Shown one piece after another: positions 1-5,983 of a DNA stretch of 8,922 bases (the stretch's first letter is position 1; each line of letters begins with the position of its first letter). The position numbers and the translations under genes are program-made. The DNA comes from Planctomycetaceae bacterium (GTDB lineage: Bacteria > Planctomycetota > Planctomycetia > Pirellulales > Pirellulaceae), in assembly GCA_024642765.1 (NCBI GenBank), contig JAHEAM010000139.1, positions 1 through 8,922 on the forward strand, given 5' to 3'. A model generated the notes under the pieces. That model saw only the letters and a list, made by a program, of their open reading frames with translations. It had not been told where the DNA came from and did not search any database.

Positions 1-1
1 A

Positions 2-268
2 TTCGGAGCATTTAGTGGTGCTTTAGCATTGGGAGCCGCCTCCAATTTGTATGCCAGGCTACTCGATCGTCCGGCCTTGATTCCACAAATGCCGGCAACG
101 CTAATGCTGGTCCCTGGAAGCTTGGGTTACCGAAGCCTAGCCGCCTTCGTTGATCAAAAGGGAATCGAGGGCATCGAATCGGCCTTCAGCATGTCGATCG
201 TTGCGATATCCATTGTGGGTGGTTTGCTAGCCGCGAATCTCGTCGTTCCACCCAGACGAATCTTGTAA
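2..268 (+). CDS. Threonine/serine exporter family protein (ThrE-type), C-terminal fragment
   Basis: This is the last 88 residues of a membrane protein whose start lies left of the window; the frame is open from base 2 to the TAA at 266-268. The visible part reads FGAFSGALALGAASNLYARLLDRPALIPQ..., then a proline/glycine loop (TLMLVPGSLGYRSL), and ends with a hydrophobic helix (FSMSIVAISIVGGLLAANLVV) and a short basic tail. In the ThrE/YjjB-like exporters the 'LVPGSLGFRSL'-type loop between transmembrane helices is characteristic, and these proteins export threonine or serine across the inner membrane. The family call is from that motif plus the two visible hydrophobic segments. The substrate is inferred from the family only. 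The TTG at 29 is internal and not a start. The gene converges on the DUF3127 gene, with a single base between the two stop codons. Confidence 0.72.
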   Translation, partial: FGAFSGALALGAASNLYARLLDRPALIPQMPATLMLVPGSLGYRSLAAFVDQKGIEGIESAFSMSIVAISIVGGLLAANLVVPPRRIL

Positions 269-269
269 C

Positions 270-638
270 TTAAAATGGTGGTTCGTCGTCAGCGGCTTCC
301 GCAAACGCGGCGTTGGGATCTGCGGCTGGAGGTGAGGCCTTGCCCGAACCCTTTTTGGTGAATCGCATCGCTTCGGCACTTAAGAAAAACTTAACTTCAC
401 TATTCGCATCCTTTTGCCATTTGCGGCCGCTCAGTCGGTAGCTCACATCGATCTCATCACCAAGCTTGAGTTCATCGACTGTGTCGCATCCGTCTTGAAT
501 AAACTCGAGCGGGATATAGTTTACGAAACGTCCGTTGTCTTGTTCCAAAACGACGAGTCTTTTGCGAAAGCCTTTCGCGCCGAATGTCTTCGTCTCTTCA
601 ATCACATGCACAACACCGCTGACAACAGACTCGCTCAT
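270..638 (-). CDS. DUF3127 family protein, OB-fold/SSB-like, with acidic DDEPPF tail
   Basis: This is a 122-residue protein. Residues 6-95 match what I know of DUF3127: a beta-rich domain opening with SGVVHVIEETKTFGAKGFRKR, then an 'IPLEFIQDGCD' strand, then 'LKLGDEIDVSYRLSGRKW'. A low-complexity Gly/Ser/Ala/Pro linker (about 96-113) leads to the terminal DDEPPF. That layout (small OB-type domain, flexible linker, acidic tail ending in Pro-Phe) resembles single-stranded DNA-binding protein SSB, whose tip DDDIPF docks partner proteins. A nucleic-acid role is therefore inference; the family has no settled function that I know of. I chose the ATG at 638 because the domain begins right after it and GGGGAT/GGG lies shortly upstream. 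A GTG at 722 would add 28 residues that do not look like part of the family. A promoter-like sequence lies within that region. Confidence 0.8.
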   Translation of the reverse strand: MSESVVSGVVHVIEETKTFGAKGFRKRLVVLEQDNGRFVNYIPLEFIQDGCDTVDELKLGDEIDVSYRLSGRKWQKDANSEVKFFLSAEAMRFTKKGSGKASPPAADPNAAFAEAADDEPPF

Positions 639-712
639 GGAACCCAGATCCCCAACAAATTCGAATTGGATACAACTTGATGGAACCGCGTTGTTCACAT
701 CGTAGCCCGTTG

Positions 713-739
713 AATATAACACATTTTTTCGTTCGACAA
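713..739 (-). promoter_or_regulatory. Possible sigma70-type promoter for the DUF3127 gene
   Basis: On the minus strand, TTGTCG (739-734) is followed after 15 bases by TATATT (718-713), a five-of-six match to the -10 consensus. The spacer is short, but TTTGTC with 16 bases fits as well. Transcription from here would begin near 706 and leave a leader of roughly 65-70 bases before the ATG at 638, which supports the shorter protein. Planctomycete promoters are poorly defined, so this is a weak call from pattern only. Confidence 0.3.
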
Positions 740-752
740 ACAGCCTCTAAAC

Positions 753-3338
753 TCATCGTGCATCTCGTTTCAAACCCGAACGAGTCGCCGCCGTTGCCTG
801 AGGATCATCAGGCCAATGATGTTTCGGATATCGCCTCGCCAATTCCTTGCGAATCACGGGGTAAGTGTTCTTCCAAAAGCTCGTCAAGTCCGAGGTCAAT
901 TGCTGCGGTCGGTAGTTGGGCCCCAATAATTCCAGCAGCAGTGACACGCGTCCGGCCACGATCGTTGGCGTTGTTGGCAAGCCAAACAATTCTTGCAAAC
1001 GAACAGAAATTTTCGGCGGTTGGCCACGTTCGTATTGGATCGTAACGCGATTGCCGCTGGGTGCCGCCCACTCGGTTGGCACCAACGAATCCAACTTTTT
1101 ATTTTGTTCGTAGCTCAAGAGCGTCTGCAGAAAATCACTCCAGGGTGCGGCCTTAACTTCCGCCAACGACCGTCGCCCGTGACACAACTGGCGCCCAATT
1201 TGCTTCAGCATCGACTCGTCAATGTCCGGCCACTGTCCCTCCGGTTGCCATTCTCGCAAACGCTCAACTCGCGCCAACCATGCGCCGACCTTCGGATCGT
1301 CCGCCGGAAACGCCTGGTCCCAATTGGCGTTGACCTGCTCGAATAGCAACTCGGCTACACTCTCGGTATCGCCCACGGCAATCGGCGTTTCGGAAATCAT
1401 CAGATCCAGCCAATATCGTCGGCGGCGCGCTTGAACGTTTCGTTGCGTTGGATGAAAAAACAATTCGTCTTGTGTCGTCAATTGATCTTCGTCAAGCCAT
1501 TCGTTGTCGACGGCCGATGCCATGCGTACTTCCGCATCGCGATCACGCTGTTCCACGTCAATACATACGTACAACTCCGCATCTGTCACGTTTGAGTCTC
1601 TTCCGATACGAACGCCGTTGCCTCCGACCATCAAGGCTCGATCGGCACCACGTTGTCGAGCCTTCGCTAGGCGATCAGGATAGGCCTCAAAGATTGCACG
1701 GCGAAGTGCCAAGTCCACATCTTGAGGCAGTCCGCTCGCGGGCTCCACGCTTGAAGTCAAGTCTTTGGATTTATCGTTAGACTTCAAAACACTCAAGAAC
1801 TGATTGGCAGCTTGCACAACTTGATGGACGGCACCTCGATTGACTAATGGATCATCTCCTCCATTCAGAACATGCTCAAGGCGCGCGACACGATCAACCA
1901 AATCAGACTGCGTGCGCTCGGTTCGAGTATCGTTGGGTTTGCCGACGCCGCGTTTGACATGAGCTCGCGAAACGCGAAACGGATCGCGTTCGCTCAAAAT
2001 AGCGGCGGCAAGTGCACCGCGTTCGACGACACCGCGGCTACGGCCGGCCAGCAATAATCGCGCGATGCGTGGATGTGCCGGTAACGCCAACATCTGGCGC
2101 CCTAAATTTGTTAACTTAATTCGTTCGTTTCGCCTTGCGAACGCTCCAATCGCCGTCAACATCGACGTTGCCCCTGCCACTGAAATTGCCGAAGGTTGCG
2201 TCAACCATGGGAAACTCTCAAAGTCATCTTCTCCCATTCCCGCCAATTGCAACAAAGCTCCTGCGAGATCACCGCGTAAAATCTCTGGCGTGTCAAATGC
2301 AGCGCGCGTCCGTTGCATTTTTTCGGGCCATAGTCGAAACGCTACCCCTGGCGACTGTCGCCCTGCCCTGCCCGCTCGTTGATCGGCTGACGCCTGACTG
2401 TTGCTTTCCAAACACAACCGAGGCATTCCCACGGACGGATCGAATCGCATCACGCGAACTTGGCCGCTATCGATCACGCACGTTACACCATCGATCGTCA
2501 ATGAAGTCTCCGCAACGTTCGTCGCCAAAATAATCTTGCGCCGCTCGCTGGGCTGCAACACGTTGTCTTGTTCCCGCGAATCCATCTCACCGAACAGCGG
2601 CATCACCGAGAAATCGGACTTGTCAGCCAATCTGCCAATCACGCGTTCGGTTCGGATGATTTCACCAACGCCCGGCAGAAATATTATTACATGCCCTGTC
2701 GTCGATGAAAGGGCGGTTGGCAAAACGTCGCTGACACTTTCTTCGATCGGCCGATCGACATAATTTTTCGAATAGCGAACTTGCACCTCAAACGTTCGTC
2801 CGGGACTCTCAATGGACGGTGCGTCGCCGAGTAACGATGCAACGGGCCCGCAGTCAATTGTCGCGCTCATCACCAACAACTTCAGATCAGGCCGAACAGT
2901 TTGCTGCAATCGAACGAGCATGCCCAATACAAGATCCAGTTCCAATGGCCGCTCGTGAAATTCATCGAGCACTACAACCGACGTCCCATCTAGAAACGGA
3001 TCATGAATAAGCCGCCGCAATAACACTCCTGTCGTCATCGCAATTAGCCGCGACGCATCACCCCACTTGCGATCCAGCCGGACCTGATAGCCGACCTCCT
3101 GCCCCAATTCGAAGCTATTGATTTGCGAGATTCGCGCGGCAACCGATCGAGCCGCCAACCGTCGAGGCTGAGTCAACAAAACTCGCCCCTCAACAATGCG
3201 TGTCAATTCCCACGGAACCACCGTTGTCTTGCCCGCGCCGGGCGGAGCCTTTAAAACCACGCTTGGCCGCGAACGAAAGGCCTCAAGCAGCTGTGGTAAA
3301 ACGCTAATTATGGGCAACTCATTCAAATCAAAAGCCAT
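753..3338 (-). CDS. hrpB: ATP-dependent RNA helicase HrpB (DEAH-box)
   Basis: This is an 861-residue protein with the complete HrpB plan. Helicase motifs in order: Walker A GAGKTT (34-39), motif Ia TQPRRLAAR (56-64), motif II DEFH (125-128) in the HrpB-typical form VVLDEFHER, motif III SAT (158-160), motif V ATNVAETSLTIDGV (272-285) and motif VI QRAGRAGR (320-327). A helicase-associated region follows. The HrpB-specific C-terminal domain covers about the last 200 residues (GRVSLLLELLGPNYRPQQ, then FWKNTYPVIRKELARRYPKHHWPDDP). HrpB proteins are usually around 800-850 residues, so this is full length. They are NTP-driven cytoplasmic helicases whose physiological substrate is unclear in most bacteria. 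I chose the ATG at 3338 because AGGAA lies about 11 bases upstream and MAFDLNELPI fits the family start. An ATG at 3404 would add 22 residues but lacks a ribosome binding site. HutF ends 83 bases upstream on the same strand, so co-transcription is possible. Confidence 0.95.
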   Translation of the reverse strand: MAFDLNELPIISVLPQLLEAFRSRPSVVLKAPPGAGKTTVVPWELTRIVEGRVLLTQPRRLAARSVAARISQINSFELGQEVGYQVRLDRKWGDASRLIAMTTGVLLRRLIHDPFLDGTSVVVLDEFHERPLELDLVLGMLVRLQQTVRPDLKLLVMSATIDCGPVASLLGDAPSIESPGRTFEVQVRYSKNYVDRPIEESVSDVLPTALSSTTGHVIIFLPGVGEIIRTERVIGRLADKSDFSVMPLFGEMDSREQDNVLQPSERRKIILATNVAETSLTIDGVTCVIDSGQVRVMRFDPSVGMPRLCLESNSQASADQRAGRAGRQSPGVAFRLWPEKMQRTRAAFDTPEILRGDLAGALLQLAGMGEDDFESFPWLTQPSAISVAGATSMLTAIGAFARRNERIKLTNLGRQMLALPAHPRIARLLLAGRSRGVVERGALAAAILSERDPFRVSRAHVKRGVGKPNDTRTERTQSDLVDRVARLEHVLNGGDDPLVNRGAVHQVVQAANQFLSVLKSNDKSKDLTSSVEPASGLPQDVDLALRRAIFEAYPDRLAKARQRGADRALMVGGNGVRIGRDSNVTDAELYVCIDVEQRDRDAEVRMASAVDNEWLDEDQLTTQDELFFHPTQRNVQARRRRYWLDLMISETPIAVGDTESVAELLFEQVNANWDQAFPADDPKVGAWLARVERLREWQPEGQWPDIDESMLKQIGRQLCHGRRSLAEVKAAPWSDFLQTLLSYEQNKKLDSLVPTEWAAPSGNRVTIQYERGQPPKISVRLQELFGLPTTPTIVAGRVSLLLELLGPNYRPQQLTSDLTSFWKNTYPVIRKELARRYPKHHWPDDPQATAATRSGLKRDAR
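2743..2758. repeat. 16-bp perfect palindrome inside hrpB
   Basis: TCGATCGGCCGATCGA is self-complementary over its full 16 bases and contains two CGATCG hexamers. It lies in coding sequence for the segment between helicase motifs III and V (around DRPIEES). It probably reflects the general excess of CGATCG in this DNA; no functional role is visible. Confidence 0.6.
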
Positions 3339-3421
3339 CGGACAACTTATTCCTATCGAATTTATGTTTGGATATCGTCGATTGCAATTTAGGCACAGAG
3401 CCATTGCATTAGGGCGCAGTA

Positions 3422-4735
3422 TCAGCCCCCTTCCAGACCCTTCATTCGCAATTTGCCGCCGACCATAGTGCCCGCGATCGGGTTACCGCCTGGGTTGCAG
3501 AAAACAAGGCGATCAAGCAAACGATCATGTTGTGCCCCATCGATGGCAGACGAATTTTGATCGATCAACGTCAAATCCGCTCGCTCGCCCACCGAAATGA
3601 CACCCGCGCCGATTCCTAACGCTGCCGCACCGCCACGCGCGGCCTGTTCGTACAAAAACCGCCCACTCGATTGCGAACGCGGTCCCAAGACCACACGTTC
3701 TCGGCGCGAAAGACGCTGAGCGTACTCGATCAATCGCAACTCCTCTCGCAGGTCAACACCCATATGGCTGTCGCCGCCAATCGCAAAACGGCCACCTGCC
3801 TCACAGAACTCCGGCATTCGAAAAATACCGTCGCCCAAGTTAGCTTCCGTTGTCGGGCACAGGCCGACCACTGCTTGTGACTTGGCAATTGCCTGCAACT
3901 CCCAATCGTTCAAATGTGTGGCGTGAATCAAACACCAATTCTCATCGACAGCATAACGCTCGAACAAAAACTCGACGGAGCGTTTGCCCTCAACTTCTTG
4001 GCAAGCTTTAACTTCGGCCAACTGCTCCGCAACATGCATGTGAATTGGAAACGATTTTCCTGTCTTCAATACCGCGAGAACATCGTTACCAACTTCCGCG
4101 GCGACAGCACGCAATGAATGGATTGCAACGCCTACTTGATAGTCATTCTGTTGACCAATGTACTCTCGACATCGTCCGACAAGTTCGACAAATGATTCAG
4201 CGTCCATTGCAAACCGTTTTTGACCGGCAGTCAAGCCTTCGTTTTTAAAGCCACCGCGCTGATACAACGTCGGTAGCAAACAAAGGCCAATACCTGCGTC
4301 CGCCGCGGCTCGACGAATCGCATCGGCCAGTTCCGACATTCGCGGATAGGGACGGCCATCCCTATCATTGTGGACGTAGTGAAACTCGCCCACCCAGGTG
4401 TATCCAGCGTTCAACATTTCTACGTACAATTGCTTGGCGACTTCATAAATCTCGCCCGGGGTGAATCGCAACAAAAAGTCAAACATCAACGATCGCCAAG
4501 TCCAAAAGCTATCGCGTTCAGCCGTATGAAATTCACTCAACCCCGCAAACGCGCGCTGGAACGCATGACTGTGAACATTCACCATTCCTGGCAATGCAAC
4601 AGCAGGAACTCTTTCATCGACCGGCATCGAATCACTATCGTCGATCGCAACAATTCGGCCTTGCTCGATCGACAACACCACGTCGTCGTGCCACTCAGTT
4701 CCAACCAAAGCCGAGTCAAATTGAATTTTCTTCAT
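3422..4735 (-). CDS. hutF: Formimidoylglutamate deiminase HutF
   Basis: This is a 437-residue amidohydrolase-superfamily enzyme. It should hydrolyse N-formimidoyl-L-glutamate to N-formyl-L-glutamate and ammonia, in the histidine degradation branch that continues through formylglutamate hydrolysis. Visible residues: the metal-binding HSH (H55, H57) in VNVHSHAFQRAFAGL, then the HutF signature DSFWTWR (75-81) and NAGYTWVGEFHYVHND (109-124). H206 and R209 follow in AIHSLRA, H234 with E237 in HMHVAEQ, H271/H274 in IHATH, and the catalytic Asp D322 in GGDSH. By analogy with characterised HutF enzymes these supply the zinc site and the substrate contacts. The order and spacing are intact, so the enzyme should be active. 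Length is close to the usual ~450. The ATG at 4735 begins the expected MKKIQFDSALV beta-strand, with only weak purine-rich sequence upstream. No hutH, hutU, hutI or hutG is seen nearby. HrpB follows 83 bases downstream. Confidence 0.93.
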   Translation of the reverse strand: MKKIQFDSALVGTEWHDDVVLSIEQGRIVAIDDSDSMPVDERVPAVALPGMVNVHSHAFQRAFAGLSEFHTAERDSFWTWRSLMFDFLLRFTPGEIYEVAKQLYVEMLNAGYTWVGEFHYVHNDRDGRPYPRMSELADAIRRAAADAGIGLCLLPTLYQRGGFKNEGLTAGQKRFAMDAESFVELVGRCREYIGQQNDYQVGVAIHSLRAVAAEVGNDVLAVLKTGKSFPIHMHVAEQLAEVKACQEVEGKRSVEFLFERYAVDENWCLIHATHLNDWELQAIAKSQAVVGLCPTTEANLGDGIFRMPEFCEAGGRFAIGGDSHMGVDLREELRLIEYAQRLSRRERVVLGPRSQSSGRFLYEQAARGGAAALGIGAGVISVGERADLTLIDQNSSAIDGAQHDRLLDRLVFCNPGGNPIAGTMVGGKLRMKGLEGG

Positions 4736-5069
4736 TGATTCTTATCTTTCGTTTCGTTCATCCTAACGACTGGTCCTTTTGAGGATCGCAAAACATCATC
4801 GACAGCATAGAAAAAGGTAATCTGCAAGCCTGTTTTACTTTGACTCGGGAAATCTCGAATATCTCCAGCAGCAAATGATTCAATCTAATCTGCTGCCTGA
4901 AAATGCGAACCCATGTTTAGTTCGTTACGACGTTTGATTCTATCGGAGATTTAAAGGAACAAGATTCCAATTGGCGTCAAAAATTAATCGCATATTCGTT
5001 TGCGGTTCGAAGTTTGGCTATGTTAAAAATGGGCTTTCAAGTAGACAAGTTTAGATCAACAGCAAACAG
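4736..5069. other. 334-bp intergenic region upstream of hutF, no gene seen
   Basis: This spacer lies between the hutF start and the methyltransferase stop and is more A+T-rich than its neighbours. It must carry the hutF promoter and the methyltransferase 3' end (both minus strand), but I find no convincing promoter pair; a TAGAAT on the minus strand is the best -10-like hexamer. Two weak inverted repeats occur: CAGCAG/CTGCTG (4866-4871 and 4890-4895, 18-base loop) and GGAA/TTCC (4956-4968). Neither has a following T-tract, so neither is a good terminator. I see no tRNA and no plausible small ORF with a ribosome binding site. Confidence 0.6.
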
Positions 5070-5855
5070 CTAGGCGTGTTTCCTCAAGCGAACCTGCAAG
5101 AAATACGCAACCGTAGTTGCATCTTGTATTGCCGGACAAAGGTGAATTGCCTCGTCGCTCGGTTCGGGCTCTTGAAGGCGTTCAATAGTAAAACCGGTTT
5201 GCAAAATCAGATTAAACCACTCGCTCAAGGTTCGATGAAAAACCGGCACTCTGAATTTTCCGTAGGTAGCCTTCAATTCTTGGGGAGCGGAACTAAACGT
5301 CCACTCAGAAATACCCCCTTGAGACTGCCGAAAATACTCGCCAACTTCAATCGCATAGGTCACACCTTCATTGCGCAGGTTCTTCCGATGCGGCGTATCG
5401 AAACAAGGATGCGTGATCGAAAGCTGAAAGAAACCACTTGGTTTGATGACACGAAATGCCTCCGCCAACGCAACTTCCAACTCAGGCACATCCATCAAAC
5501 TCATAAACGCAGTCGCAAAGTCAAACTGTTCATCAGCAAACGGCAGCGCCACCATGCTGGCAACTTGATAGTTAATGCCCAACGGTGATTCACTTTCCGA
5601 CTCACACGCATAACGAATGAAAACATCCGAGATGTCAATCGCCTCCATCACTGCTCCGCGCCCAGCAACGCAACGAGTATTCGCACCTTCTCCACAACCG
5701 ATATCTAATCCGTTTAGTCCTGTCACGTCCGGAAGCATCGCCAGGAAACTCGGCGTATTCAAATAGTCGCGATAAACGTCATAGCCGCTCCGCGCAAGAA
5801 CGGTCCACGCCTCTGCATTGTCATTCCAATATTTGCCCGCTTCGTTGTGATCCAT
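5070..5855 (-). CDS. Class I SAM-dependent methyltransferase
   Basis: This 261-residue cytoplasmic protein has a Methyltransf_11-type Rossmann core. Motif I is LDIGCGEG (50-57), the SAM-ribose acidic residue is D74 in EAIDIS, the MVALPFADEQFDFATAFMSLMDV stretch (101-123) covers motifs II-III, and AFRVIKPSG (133-141) is the typical 'R-vLkPgG' turn. An N-terminal NEAGKYWNDNAEAWT cap precedes the core. After it come SITHPCFDTP (146-155) and an aromatic C-terminal region (SEWTFSS, HRTLSEWFNLI) that probably forms the substrate lid. The substrate cannot be deduced; families with this lid include methylases of small molecules. I chose the ATG at 5855 because the conserved N-terminus starts there; a TTG at 5876 would add seven residues. 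Neither has a clear ribosome binding site. The gene is divergent from the FAD oxidoreductase, and its relation to hutF downstream is uncertain. Confidence 0.88.
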   Translation of the reverse strand: MDHNEAGKYWNDNAEAWTVLARSGYDVYRDYLNTPSFLAMLPDVTGLNGLDIGCGEGANTRCVAGRGAVMEAIDISDVFIRYACESESESPLGINYQVASMVALPFADEQFDFATAFMSLMDVPELEVALAEAFRVIKPSGFFQLSITHPCFDTPHRKNLRNEGVTYAIEVGEYFRQSQGGISEWTFSSAPQELKATYGKFRVPVFHRTLSEWFNLILQTGFTIERLQEPEPSDEAIHLCPAIQDATTVAYFLQVRLRKHA

Positions 5856-5983
5856 AAATGCAGTTTTAACAAGCAAACGACGAGTCGCACAAGGGACAGG
5901 TCTGACAACAAACGCAAGACATTTCCTACTAAATAGCAGTTATGATATGTACATCCAACTTTTGTCCTTTTCTGAGCGATGTC
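5856..5983. promoter_or_regulatory. Divergent intergenic region, probable promoters in both directions
   Basis: The methyltransferase and FAD oxidoreductase genes start back to back here, so promoters for both must lie in or near these 128 bases. On the plus strand CTGACA (5902-5907) is a good -35 match, followed by TACTAA (5927-5932) after a long 19-base spacer, a poor -10. I see no clear operator, and no good promoter pair on the minus strand. Confidence 0.3.

Noticed and set aside
639..722. A longer DUF3127 protein starting at the GTG at 722
   Set aside because: The extra 28 residues lack family resemblance and overlap a TATATT promoter-like hexamer; the domain begins just after the ATG at 638.
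2135..2533. Long plus-strand open frames across hrpB
   Set aside because: They are shadows of the hrpB coding frame with no family pattern or ribosome binding site.
3339..3404. A 22-residue N-terminal extension of HrpB with three cysteines (C4, C7, C21), possibly a metal site
   Set aside because: The ATG at 3404 has no ribosome binding site, the extension is not part of the HrpB family as I know it, and the ATG at 3338 has AGGAA upstream.
4866..4895. CAGCAG/CTGCTG inverted repeat as a terminator or operator
   Set aside because: The 18-base loop is long, there is no T-tract, and the position fits neither gene end.
5004..5011. GGTTCGAA in the spacer upstream of hutF, resembling a tRNA T-loop
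   Set aside because: The flanking bases do not form a T-stem, and no acceptor, D or anticodon stem can be placed around it.
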